Of a stretch of DNA of 20,800 nt, positions 7,398-14,343 are shown in pieces. The notes under the pieces are model-generated. The model did not search any database. It was given only the letters and a program-made list of their open reading frames with translations, and had not been told where the DNA came from. The stretch is taken from positions 925 to 21,724 of the forward strand of contig DLPB01000026.1 in assembly GCA_002479805.1 (NCBI GenBank), written 5' to 3'. Numbering within the stretch: the stretch's first letter is position 1; every line of letters begins with the position of its first letter. A program made the translations under genes and the position numbers. This DNA is from Micrococcales bacterium UBA7469. GTDB taxonomy: Bacteria > Actinomycetota > Actinomycetes > Actinomycetales > Microbacteriaceae.

Positions 7398-8184
7398 TAA
7401 CTGCGATCGACTCTGGGTTCTGATCGATGGTGATAAATCTTCTGTCGAGCTTGGCCGCGACTGCGGCTGTGGTGCCAGATCCTCCAAAGAAGTCCAAGAC
7501 GGTGTCACCGGGTTTTGAACTGGCGGAAATTATCCGCCTTAGGATGCCCTCTGGCTTTTGGGTTGGATAGCCGGTCTTCTCTTTGCCGGTAGGAGAGACG
7601 ATGGTGTGCCACCAGACATCGGTGGGCAATTTGCCGAGCGCCGCCTTCTCTTTGGTAACTAGACCTGGGGCCATGTACGGCTCGCGATCAACTTCTTTGG
7701 AATCGAAATAGTAGGTCTTAGGGTTCTTCACATAAACCAGGATGTTGTCGTGCTTGGCGGGCCAGCGTGACTTGGATCTAGCTCCGTAGTCGTAGGCCCA
7801 AATGATTTCATTGATAAAGCACTCCCTGCCAAACAGGGCGTCCAGCAACACCTTTGCGTAGTGCGACTCGCGGTAGTCAAGGTGCAGATAGAGCGATCCG
7901 GTGTCATTCAGTAGCCGCCAACTCTCTTCAAGCCTCGGCTCTAAGAACGCCCAGTAGTCGGCAAACTCATCGTCGTAACTAAGGACTTGAGAAACAATCT
8001 GCTCATATCGCCTGCCCTGAAAACCGACTCGACCCGATTCGCTGAGTTTTGAGGTGCGATTGGTGCGCACCTGTTCGCGACCGGTGTTGAAAGGCGGGTC
8101 AATGTAAATCAACTGCACGGACTCGCTCGGCATCGACTTGAGATGCCCGAGGTTATCCCCCATGATTACTAAGTTGCCAGTCAC
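7339..8184 (-). CDS. Solitary beta-class site-specific DNA methyltransferase (N6-adenine or N4-cytosine)
   Basis: Predicted to transfer a methyl group from S-adenosylmethionine to an exocyclic amine of DNA. Motif order is that of the beta class: catalytic motif IV DPPFNTG near residues 29-35, a target-recognition region in the middle (WAYDYGARSKSRWPAKHD), then GYPTQKP and the AdoMet-binding DFFGGSGTT near 231-239. About 281 residues is a complete solitary enzyme, much shorter than type III Mod subunits that share the DPP-NTG form. No restriction endonuclease is adjacent. The open frame reaches a GTG at 8223. GTG 8184 is preferred because it follows a TAATCT box by seven bases and because the family normally begins with a short NLVI-GDNL segment; ATG 8163 is also possible. 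The recognition sequence cannot be predicted. It overlaps thiP by 59 bases. Confidence 0.9.
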   Translation of the reverse strand: MTGNLVIMGDNLGHLKSMPSESVQLIYIDPPFNTGREQVRTNRTSKLSESGRVGFQGRRYEQIVSQVLSYDDEFADYWAFLEPRLEESWRLLNDTGSLYLHLDYRESHYAKVLLDALFGRECFINEIIWAYDYGARSKSRWPAKHDNILVYVKNPKTYYFDSKEVDREPYMAPGLVTKEKAALGKLPTDVWWHTIVSPTGKEKTGYPTQKPEGILRRIISASSKPGDTVLDFFGGSGTTAAVAAKLDRRFITIDQNPESIAVITARLQKIGAEFETVSSST

Positions 8185-8191
8185 GAGGGAA

Positions 8192-8197
8192 AGATTA
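8192..8197 (-). promoter_or_regulatory. Possible -10 box of the methyltransferase gene, leaderless
   Basis: TAATCT on the minus strand ends seven bases before GTG 8184. TGGACA, five of six with the -35 consensus, lies 19 bases further upstream, a slightly long spacer. The box sits just before the divergent GNAT start at 8203. Confidence 0.35.
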
Positions 8198-8202
8198 ACA
8201 GC

Positions 8203-8535
8203 ATGAGCGCGAACGTTGTCCACAACCCAGCAAACAATCGCTTTGAGATTTACCTAGATGATGAGCGCGTAGGTCTCATGGACTACGAACAGGTGGACTC
8301 TGAGATTCGCCTGACCCACACCGAGGTTGACCCAGCTCACCAGGGTAAGAATCTGGCAGCCATCTTGCTTCGTGAATCGCTCGATACGATTCGAACTGAG
8401 GACATGGGTAAGGTTGTGCCGATTTGCTCCTACACCGTGAAGTACATGGAGAAGCACCCTGAGACTCAGGACCTTCTGCTGAACCCTATCGAAGATGCGA
8501 TTGCGGCCTGCCGTTGGCCCGGGGCTAAGTCTTAG
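8203..8535 (+). CDS. Small GCN5-related N-acetyltransferase domain protein (NATD1/YjdJ-like)
   Basis: A 110-residue single-domain protein of the short GNAT type. The conserved stretch HTEVDPAHQGKNLAAILLRE (about residues 39-58) contains the acetyl-CoA pyrophosphate loop Q-G-K-N-L-A. It is followed by PICSYTVKYMEKHPE, where family members carry a conserved Cys-Ser/Pro-Tyr/Phe region. These proteins lack much of the larger GNAT fold and their substrates are mostly unknown, so no biological target is proposed. It starts 18 bases from the divergent methyltransferase, with a weak purine-rich site (AGGGAAAG) about nine bases before the ATG. Its TAG overlaps the TAA of the convergent thioesterase-like gene within CTTAG. 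Confidence 0.85.
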   Translation: MSANVVHNPANNRFEIYLDDERVGLMDYEQVDSEIRLTHTEVDPAHQGKNLAAILLRESLDTIRTEDMGKVVPICSYTVKYMEKHPETQDLLLNPIEDAIAACRWPGAKS

Positions 8536-9083
8536 TCCCAGTTACTGGGAGCTGGTTCCTTGCCCTTTGGCAATTGAACGTTGTTGGACCAATCGATAAC
8601 CCACTGCGGTAGTACTGGCTCTTCGCCCGGCCAACCGCCGGAACCATCCATCACTTCCTTAGGAGTGACGATGCCCCAGCTGCGCTTTAGGAACCTACCG
8701 CGCATGATTGCCCGGGCATAGATCTCACCGTTTCGAACAAAGCGCTGCTCGATGAAGTAGGCAACGTCATCCCAACCAATCACCTTGGTCTCGATGTCAA
8801 ACTTCTGCCATGGCTCGAGTGACTTGCGATAGCTAATCGTCGAGTTCACCACAATCGGGTACCAACCAAGCTTGCGCCACTTCTGCCAGAACCCAGTTCT
8901 AAGCCCTTGGTCGTAGCGGCCAAGATCCATCAGGGTCAAGAACACCCCGTTGTTCATGTGGCGATAGATATCCAGGTCGGTTGGCAGCACTCGAAACGAG
9001 GTGGTGGAAACCTCGTCGATGCGCAACCTTGATCTTCTCCTCCAGGTGAGCATCACATAGAGGATTCGGAACCAGAGCTTCAC
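8532..9083 (-). CDS. Hotdog-fold thioesterase-like protein (acyl-CoA thioesterase / THEM6-like)
   Basis: Predicted single hotdog domain of 183 residues, probably acting on an acyl thioester; no substrate can be assigned. The N-terminus is hydrophobic and then basic (VKLWFRILYVMLTWRRRSRL), possibly membrane-associated. The signature PTDLDIYRHMNNGVFLTLMD at about residues 34-53 is the catalytic or substrate loop seen in 4-hydroxybenzoyl-CoA-thioesterase-like and THEM6-like proteins. The open frame extends to 9116, but GTG 9083 is preferred because it forms a 4-base GTGA overlap with the stop of the upstream M13 peptidase, the usual sign of translational coupling. The two genes therefore form one transcript. 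A functional link between a peptidase and a thioesterase is not evident. Confidence 0.82.
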   Translation of the reverse strand: MKLWFRILYVMLTWRRRSRLRIDEVSTTSFRVLPTDLDIYRHMNNGVFLTLMDLGRYDQGLRTGFWQKWRKLGWYPIVVNSTISYRKSLEPWQKFDIETKVIGWDDVAYFIEQRFVRNGEIYARAIMRGRFLKRSWGIVTPKEVMDGSGGWPGEEPVLPQWVIDWSNNVQLPKGKEPAPSNWD

Positions 9084-11044
9084 CAGATCACAACGCGCTT
9101 TTCTGGGTCCAGCCAAAGCGCGTCGGACTCAGAAGTGGCAAAGGTCTCGTGGAAAAGATCTAGGTTCTTTACCACCTGGTTGCAGCGGAACTCGGCTGGT
9201 GAGTGCGGGTCAGTCGCTAGGCGCTGAATGGCGATCTCATCGCGCGACTTACCTCTCCAGCACTGCGCCCACGACATCAGGAAACGCTCGGCAGCAGTCA
9301 TGCCATCGATTACCGGCGGCTCCTTGCCTTCTAAAGACAGCAGGTAGGCCTTCCAGCCGATACCCAAACCACCGAGGTCTCCGATGTTCTCACCGATGGT
9401 TAGTTCACCGTTGACCTTGTGGCTGTCATCCAACTCGGTTGGGCTTAGCTCGTTGTACTGGTCGATGAGCGAGCGGGTGCGCTCTTCGAATGCCTTGCGG
9501 TCAGCCTCGGTCCACCAGGAGACCAACTTGCCATCTCCGTCATACTTCGAGCCCTGGTCATCAAAGCCGTGACCGATCTCGTGACCGATGACGCCACCGA
9601 TACCACCGAAGTTGATGGCATCGTCTGCCTCAGGCGAGAAGAATGGTGGCTGCAGGATTGCGGCCGGGAATACGATCTCGTTTAGGCCTGGGTTGTAATA
9701 GGCATTCACGGTCTGCGGGGTCATGTGCCACTCATCGCGATCGATTGGTGCACCAATCTTGTTGGCGTGGTAGTCAAACTCCCAGCTCGAGACGCGGCGG
9801 ACATTGCCCACCAAATCCTCGCGAGAGATTTGGATAGCCGAGTAGTCCTTCCACTTATCTGGGTAACCAATCTTCGGGGTGAACTTAGATAGCTTCTCGA
9901 GTGCCTTGACCTTGGTTTCCTCGGTCATCCAGTCCAAGTTGGTGATGCTTTGGCGATAGGCCTCAATTAGGTGACCAACCAACTCTTCCATCTTCTTTTT
10001 TGAAGATGCTGGGAAGTGCTTCTCTACGTAGATCTGCCCCACAGCTTCGCCTAGGCTGCCCTCAACCAGACCCACCGCACGCTTCCAGCGTGGGCGGTTT
10101 ACCGGCTGTCCGGTGAGCTTGGTGCCGTAGAAAGCGAAGCGCTCTTCGACAAAGCCAGAGCTTAGGTAAGGAGCGTAGGAGCGCACCAATACCCAGCTCA
10201 GCCAAAGCTTCCAGGTTTCTAGGTGGTCGTCAGAAAGTAGCTCCTCGATGCCCTCGAAGAAGGAAGGCATCATCACTACATTCCAATCGAGTAATGAATT
10301 CTTGAGCTCTGCTCCTGCAAGATACTCATCCCAGAGGATCTTCTTGTTCAGGCTCTTTAGACCTGCGAGGTCTTTGAGGTTGTAGGTCTTCTCGGCATCG
10401 CGAGACTCGACGCGACTCCAGTGGTGAGTTGCGATCTTTGATTCGAGCGCGTAGATGGCCTGAGCTGCATCAATGGCATCGGTTGCTGACCAACCGGCAA
10501 GCATTAGCATGCGAGAGATGTGTGGCACATACTCGGTGCGAATGTCTTCGTACTTCTCGTCGGTGTAGTAGTCCTTGTCAGGCAGGCCAATGCCACCCTG
10601 ATACATGTGAACCAGGTAACGCTCTGGGTTACCCGCATCGTTATCTACGTAGCTACCCCAAATACCAGGTACGCCTTCACGTTCCAAAGCTCCAAGCAGG
10701 CGGAAGAACTCGCTGCGGTTGGAAACTGAAGCGATTCGGTCCAGGCCATCCTCCAGCGGCTGAGCTCCAAGTTTCTCAATGCGGTCCTCGTCTAGGAAGG
10801 AGGCGTAAAGATCACCGATCTGCTGTGCAACACCGGGTCTTGGGTTAGCTGCGGCGTCCTCTAGAACTTCCTTTACCGCTAGTTCTGAGTCATCTCTGAG
10901 AATCATGAAGCTGCCGTAGACAGCCTGATCTTCTGGGATTGAAGTGTTCTCCAGCCACAGACCGTTGACGTGTCTGAAGAGGTCATCTTGTGGACGAATG
11001 CTGTGATTTAGTTCGGCTTTATCTAGCCCAGGCTTCATTGACAT
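9080..11044 (-). CDS. M13-family (neprilysin/PepO-type) zinc metallopeptidase
   Basis: Predicted oligopeptidase of 654 residues. No signal peptide or membrane helix is visible at the N-terminus (MSMKPGLDKAELNHSIRPQD), so it is probably cytoplasmic, unlike animal neprilysin. The N-terminal M13 domain includes DDLFRHVNGLWLENT. The catalytic domain has the substrate-binding NAYYNP at 447-452, the zinc motif HEIGH at 488-492, GENIGDLGG at 551-559 with Glu552 as third zinc ligand, and DPHSPAEFR near 612-620. It ends in VVIW rather than the Cys-x-Val-Trp end of the mammalian enzymes. Two starts are plausible: ATG 11044, six bases after a TAGACT box (leaderless), or ATG 11038, which has AGGGG seven bases upstream. 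It is followed by a coupled thioesterase-like gene. Confidence 0.93.
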   Translation of the reverse strand: MSMKPGLDKAELNHSIRPQDDLFRHVNGLWLENTSIPEDQAVYGSFMILRDDSELAVKEVLEDAAANPRPGVAQQIGDLYASFLDEDRIEKLGAQPLEDGLDRIASVSNRSEFFRLLGALEREGVPGIWGSYVDNDAGNPERYLVHMYQGGIGLPDKDYYTDEKYEDIRTEYVPHISRMLMLAGWSATDAIDAAQAIYALESKIATHHWSRVESRDAEKTYNLKDLAGLKSLNKKILWDEYLAGAELKNSLLDWNVVMMPSFFEGIEELLSDDHLETWKLWLSWVLVRSYAPYLSSGFVEERFAFYGTKLTGQPVNRPRWKRAVGLVEGSLGEAVGQIYVEKHFPASSKKKMEELVGHLIEAYRQSITNLDWMTEETKVKALEKLSKFTPKIGYPDKWKDYSAIQISREDLVGNVRRVSSWEFDYHANKIGAPIDRDEWHMTPQTVNAYYNPGLNEIVFPAAILQPPFFSPEADDAINFGGIGGVIGHEIGHGFDDQGSKYDGDGKLVSWWTEADRKAFEERTRSLIDQYNELSPTELDDSHKVNGELTIGENIGDLGGLGIGWKAYLLSLEGKEPPVIDGMTAAERFLMSWAQCWRGKSRDEIAIQRLATDPHSPAEFRCNQVVKNLDLFHETFATSESDALWLDPEKRVVIW

Positions 11045-11050
11045 GCCCCT

Positions 11051-11056
11051 AGTCTA
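11051..11056 (-). promoter_or_regulatory. -10 box of the M13 peptidase gene
   Basis: TAGACT on the minus strand ends six bases before ATG 11044. It faces the trhO box at 11074-11079, so both promoters are packed into a 41-base gap. Confidence 0.45.
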
Positions 11057-11073
11057 TGGCGGTTAGGCGGGGC

Positions 11074-11079
11074 TAAACT
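11074..11079 (+). promoter_or_regulatory. -10 box of trhO, leaderless arrangement
   Basis: TAAACT is followed by six bases and then the trhO ATG. No Shine-Dalgarno sequence is possible in such a transcript, and none is seen. No consensus -35 box is visible. Confidence 0.45.
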
Positions 11080-11085
11080 TGGATT

Positions 11086-11994
11086 ATGGCTCTGAACAAA
11101 ATCATTCTTTACTACGGTTTTGCACCGGTTGCAGACCCCAAGGCCGTCATGCTCTGGCAGAAGACGTTGTGTGCATCTTTGAACCTGAAGGGCCGCATCC
11201 TGATCTCCGAACACGGCATCAACGGCACCCTCGGTGGCGACATGGAAGACCTCAAGAAGTACTGCCGCGCCACCAAGGAGTATCCGGGCTTCGGAAAAAT
11301 CGACTTCAAATGGTCTGATGGCACCGGCAATGATTTTCCAAGGCTCAGCGTCAAAGCTCGCAAGGAACTGGTGGCATTCACCACTCCAAATGAAATTGAG
11401 GTGGCAAAGTCCGGCATCCTCAACGGCGGCAAGCACCTAAAGCCTCACCAGGTAAACCAGCTGGTCGAAGAGCGTGGTGATGATGTGGTCTTTTTTGATG
11501 GCCGCAACGCCTTCGAAGCCAAGATTGGCAAGTTCAAAAACGCGGTGGTTCCAGATGTTCAGACCACCCACGACTTCATCGCTGAACTGGAAAGTGGCAA
11601 GTATGACCACCTCAAGGACAAGCCGATCGTCACCTACTGCACCGGAGGCATTCGCTGCGAGATTCTCTCCGCGGTCATGATCAACCGCGGCTTCCAAGAG
11701 GTCTACCAGATTGAAGGTGGCATTGTGCGCTATGGCGAGCGCTACCGTGACAAGGGCCTTTGGGAGGGTTCGCTCTACGTCTTTGATGGCCGCATGAATG
11801 TTGATTTTTCGAACGAAGCCAAAACCATCGGTGTTTGTGAGGCCTGCGGTGACGCGACCAAGACCTTTAGAAACTGCAGCAACCTCGGCTGCAAGGATCT
11901 GGTGCTCCTTTGCGATAGCTGCAACGAAGACCCGGTAAACCTTGAGTGCAAGCCCTCTCACACCAGAGGTAGAAAACTCCAAGAAGTCGGCTAA
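11086..11994 (+). CDS. trhO: tRNA uridine(34) hydroxylase, rhodanese-domain (TrhO/YceA)
   Basis: Oxygen-dependent hydroxylase that makes 5-hydroxyuridine at the wobble position of certain tRNAs, as established for E. coli TrhO. The 302-residue protein has the family N-terminal domain (KIILYYGFAPVADP, GRILISEHGINGTLGG), then a rhodanese domain with catalytic Cys185 in the loop YCTGGIRCE. The C-terminal part is cysteine-rich (Cys 251, 254, 264, 269, 276, 279, 288), as in the YceA family, where it may bind zinc. The ATG at 11086 is six bases after a TAAACT box, which suggests leaderless initiation. It is divergent from the M13 peptidase and ends six bases before a strong terminator. Confidence 0.95.
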   Translation: MALNKIILYYGFAPVADPKAVMLWQKTLCASLNLKGRILISEHGINGTLGGDMEDLKKYCRATKEYPGFGKIDFKWSDGTGNDFPRLSVKARKELVAFTTPNEIEVAKSGILNGGKHLKPHQVNQLVEERGDDVVFFDGRNAFEAKIGKFKNAVVPDVQTTHDFIAELESGKYDHLKDKPIVTYCTGGIRCEILSAVMINRGFQEVYQIEGGIVRYGERYRDKGLWEGSLYVFDGRMNVDFSNEAKTIGVCEACGDATKTFRNCSNLGCKDLVLLCDSCNEDPVNLECKPSHTRGRKLQEVG

Positions 11995-11999
11995 CTGCC

Positions 12000-12040
12000 A
12001 AAAACAAACCCCGCAGTTCTAGGCTGCGGGGTTTGTTTTT
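12000..12040. terminator. Bidirectional Rho-independent terminator
   Basis: A perfect 17-base stem (12000-12016 with 12024-12040) encloses a 7-base loop TTCTAGG. The stem core is CCCCGCAG/CTGCGGGG, flanked by an A-rich left and T-rich right arm, so it can end trhO on the plus strand and the secreted-protein gene on the minus strand. It is the only strong intrinsic terminator I found in the window. Confidence 0.95.
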
Positions 12041-12070
12041 TTCGTTAGGAGAGTATGCAACTAAAAGTTA

Positions 12071-12706
12071 TTAGCGACGAGGACCGTGGCCCTTGCCAGA
12101 GTGGCCCTTGCCAGGACGACCTTCGCCACCGTGACCCTTACCACCATCGCGCTTACCAGCGCCATCGTGATCACGGACAGGGTGCTCGGCTGCAATCGTT
12201 GCGCTGTAGGCGACGGTTAGTGGTCGAGAGCTGGTGACCGTGGCAACGCCTGCGTCACTGACAGTCACAGTTACCAGGATTGCTGAGCCACCATCGGATG
12301 GGTAAAGCGCATACTTCGAGGTACCTGAGGTCTCAGCGTGGAAACGCAGTACGGAGGTCAGGGTCGAACCCGAAATAGTAGGTTCTGCGGCACCGCGGTC
12401 AGGTCTTACTCCGATGCGCTTGCCACCGGCGGTCGGCTCGGATGCTGGCACTGAAGTAGCGCTTGCGGAGAGCTGGTAAACCGTGAAGTAGGCACCGTGG
12501 CTGGCCTGGCGAGACGAAGTAACAGTGGATGGAATGCCGGTGATGGTGGCACTGATTGTTGCGTGAGCGTGGTCGGACTTTCCGGCAGTTGCCGAAGTCG
12601 ATGAGCTGGTGCCATTGTCATGCGCTGCCGCAGGAAGCGCAGCCATGGCTACGCCGGCGAGCAGGGTTGCTGCGGCTGCGATGGCAATCTTTGAGTTTGT
12701 CTTCAT
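12071..12706 (-). CDS. Secreted protein with Gly/His/Lys-rich tail, unrecognised family
   Basis: I do not recognise this 211-residue protein. A Sec signal peptide is clear: basic MKTNSK, a hydrophobic stretch, and a likely cut after LPAAA, before His29. A Ser/Thr-rich linker follows. Residues about 45-170 are rich in Val, Thr, Ser and Ala in a pattern suggesting a beta-sandwich; there is no cysteine. The last 32 residues are low complexity and positively charged, with GKGH three times (189-192, 199-202, 204-207). The tail could bind metal, polyanions or the cell surface, but this is speculation. ATG 12706 has AGGA seven bases upstream. The gene stands alone between the TRIC gene and a shared terminator. 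Confidence 0.8.
   Translation of the reverse strand: MKTNSKIAIAAAATLLAGVAMAALPAAAHDNGTSSSTSATAGKSDHAHATISATITGIPSTVTSSRQASHGAYFTVYQLSASATSVPASEPTAGGKRIGVRPDRGAAEPTISGSTLTSVLRFHAETSGTSKYALYPSDGGSAILVTVTVSDAGVATVTSSRPLTVAYSATIAAEHPVRDHDGAGKRDGGKGHGGEGRPGKGHSGKGHGPRR
12086..12114. repeat. Two tandem copies of a 14-base unit (15-base period)
   Basis: GTGGCCCTTGCCAG occurs at 12086-12099 and again at 12101-12114. Less exact copies continue to about 12155. They encode the GKGH-type units of the secreted protein's tail, and such repeats can gain or lose copies without breaking the frame. Confidence 0.85.
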
Positions 12707-12835
12707 TTTCGATCCTGTCTGATTGGGACAGTTACGAAGTTAGAGAGTTTTGGCAGCCCAGGTTGGAAAAGCCAGCCTCTCCGCACCAAGCTGCCAGCTT
12801 TCTCACAGTTTTGAGAGTTGTCTGGGAGTTAGCTG

Positions 12836-13462
12836 TTAAAGAAAGCGCCAGCGCTTTAGTTCCCAGCCAAATTTGATGGCAAGCATTCGCACCAAAATAA
12901 TCAGACCACTGCCAGCCAATAGGGTGATTGAGGTCTGCACCTTGAGTGCATCGAGCAGCACCACAAACCAACCACCGGCAAAAGCCACCACTGCATAGGG
13001 TTGGTGATCGTGGAAGGCACGTGGTACTTCATTCACCAAGACATCTCTAAAGACACCACCGACCACCGCGGTGATGACACCCATCAGCACCGATACCAGT
13101 GGGCTGCTGCCCAACTCCAGGGCGAGGTGAGTACCACCGGCGGTAAAGATTCCCAGACCAATAGCATCCGGCACCAAGATTGCCCGCTCGGTTAGCTCCA
13201 TGTGGCGAGAGCGGAAAAAGAAGGGCAGCGCAACCGCTAGGCCAATTAGTGCCCAAACCCAAAACTCTTGCTCAACCCAGAAGAACGGCCTGCGGTCTAG
13301 TAGCACATCCCTCAGGGTTCCACCGCCAAATGCGGTTACGAAGGAGACCATGACCACACCCACCAGATCGAATTGCTTTCTGGCTGCCTCGATTACACCC
13401 GATAGCGCGAATGCGATAACCCCGAGCACCTCCAGTGCTATGAGGAAGGTGTCGAGGTTCAA
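12836..13462 (-). CDS. TRIC-type cation channel family membrane protein (UPF0126, YicG-like)
   Basis: Predicted inner-membrane trimeric intracellular cation channel homologue; prokaryotic members conduct K+ or other monovalent cations. The 208-residue chain is almost entirely hydrophobic and shows the internal duplication of the family: GGGTLRD at 46-52 in the first half and GGVFRD at 135-140 in the second. A seventh helix near the C-terminus completes the usual layout. The start is TTG at 13462, supported by a strong AGGAG five bases upstream. The gene begins only 11 bases after the encoded CCA of tRNA-Leu, so both probably come from one transcript. No terminator is seen behind it. Confidence 0.9.
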   Translation of the reverse strand: MNLDTFLIALEVLGVIAFALSGVIEAARKQFDLVGVVMVSFVTAFGGGTLRDVLLDRRPFFWVEQEFWVWALIGLAVALPFFFRSRHMELTERAILVPDAIGLGIFTAGGTHLALELGSSPLVSVLMGVITAVVGGVFRDVLVNEVPRAFHDHQPYAVVAFAGGWFVVLLDALKVQTSITLLAGSGLIILVRMLAIKFGWELKRWRFL

Positions 13463-13473
13463 TTAATCTCCTG

Positions 13474-13559
13474 TGGTGCGCGAGGCGGGACTTGAACCCG
13501 CACGTCCTTGCGGACACTGGCACCTGAAGCCAGCGCGTCTGCCATTTCGCCACTCGCGC
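13474..13559 (-). tRNA. tRNA-Leu (anticodon CAG), CCA encoded
   Basis: On the minus strand the acceptor GCGCGAG pairs with CTCGCGC, followed by discriminator A and an encoded CCA at 13474-13476. The anticodon loop TTCAGGT places anticodon CAG at 13524-13526, reading leucine codon CUG. A long variable arm (TGTCCGCAAGGACGT) is typical of class II tRNA-Leu, and the T arm contains GGTTCAAGTCC. Length with CCA is 86 bases. A possible promoter, TTACCG (13616-13621) with a 17-base spacer and TAATCT (13593-13598), would give a 5' leader of about 27 nt. Confidence 0.98.
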
Positions 13560-13592
13560 GAATCTAAGCCAAAAGGCTTGTAACGACTTCTG

Positions 13593-13621
13593 AGATTACC
13601 AGAGAAATAAGCGTGCGGTAA
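13593..13621 (-). promoter_or_regulatory. Possible promoter of tRNA-Leu and the TRIC gene
   Basis: Minus-strand TTACCG and TAATCT are separated by exactly 17 bases and point toward the tRNA. Match to consensus is moderate. It is back to back with the proposed fhaA -10 box at 13634-13639. Confidence 0.35.
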
Positions 13622-13633
13622 GGGGTGGATGGG

Positions 13634-13639
13634 TAGACT
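13634..13639 (+). promoter_or_regulatory. Possible -10 box of the fhaA-pknA cluster
   Basis: TAGACT would start RNA near 13646 and give a leader of about 29 nt before the TTG of fhaA. It is the only promoter-like site I see ahead of the cluster. No convincing -35 box. Confidence 0.35.
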
Positions 13640-13674
13640 TACCCTCACTCCTAAAGATGGTGAGAGCGGGCTAA

Positions 13675-14343
13675 TTGAGCTTTCTGGACAAGGTTGAAAA
13701 GCGCATTGAGACGAGCATCGGCTCTGTCTTTGCGCGTTTGAGCAAAGCCGAATTGCAGCCGGTTGAAATCACCCAGGCAATTCGCTCAACCATGGATCAA
13801 GCTGCTGCAGCGGTTGATCGAGACCGTGTCTTAGTGCCGCATCTATATAAGGTTTTGGTTGCCCCCACCGACTTCCCAAGAGTTACTCCGGGAATCCTCA
13901 GTGCCGTGCAGCTAGAGGTAGCAAAATATGCCGCCAAGCAGGGTTACCGGCTAGCCAGCAACCTAGAACTTCAGGTAGCTCCTGACCAGCAGGTACCTCG
14001 CGGTCAGGTAAAGGTCGGCTACGCGGTGCTAAACCAATCGGTTAGCTGGGCGCCGGCACTAATTATTGGAGGCAAGCGCATTTCGCTAAAGACCGGGGTT
14101 ACCACCGTTGGTCGCGATGAGTCAGCCGATGTTGCAATCGACGATAGAGGCCTGAGCCGTATCCACTTCGAAATTGCCTGGAACGGTGAGGTTGCTGCTA
14201 TTAGAGATCGCCAGTCCACCAACGGCACCTTCGTGGATGATGCCCGGATCTCCGAGGTGGTGTTGCACTCCGGAAATGTGATTAAGGCCGGGCGAAGTGA
14301 ATTTGAATTTGAACTAAGTGCGAATGCGCAGGTGAATGCATGA
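13675..14343 (+). CDS. fhaA: FHA-domain protein FhaA (DUF3662 plus FHA)
   Basis: Phosphothreonine-reading adaptor of the cell-wall cluster; in mycobacteria FhaA binds phosphorylated MviN and affects peptidoglycan synthesis at the pole. Of 222 residues, about 1-110 form the DUF3662 domain (FLDKVEKRIETSIG, AELQPVEITQAIRSTMD). A short linker leads to an FHA domain at about 128-215 with its binding residues: Gly146-Arg147, Ser161-x-x-His164 and Asn183-Gly184. The long disordered linker of larger actinobacterial FhaA proteins is absent, so this is a compact form. The start is TTG 13675, with only a weak ribosome-binding site. It ends in an ATGA overlap with fhaB. Confidence 0.93.
   Translation: MSFLDKVEKRIETSIGSVFARLSKAELQPVEITQAIRSTMDQAAAAVDRDRVLVPHLYKVLVAPTDFPRVTPGILSAVQLEVAKYAAKQGYRLASNLELQVAPDQQVPRGQVKVGYAVLNQSVSWAPALIIGGKRISLKTGVTTVGRDESADVAIDDRGLSRIHFEIAWNGEVAAIRDRQSTNGTFVDDARISEVVLHSGNVIKAGRSEFEFELSANAQVNA

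Noticed and set aside
11437..11982. 181-codon minus-strand open frame opposite trhO
   Set aside because: The plus strand encodes a full TrhO with catalytic motif. The reverse frame has no recognisable domain or ribosome-binding site.
12086..12155. CRISPR-like or satellite repeat
   Set aside because: The 15-base period has no spacers and is in frame with the Gly/His/Lys tail, so it is a coding repeat.
13565..13580. AAGCC-AAAA-GGCTT hairpin upstream of tRNA-Leu as a terminator
   Set aside because: The stem has only five bases and no T-tract follows on either strand.
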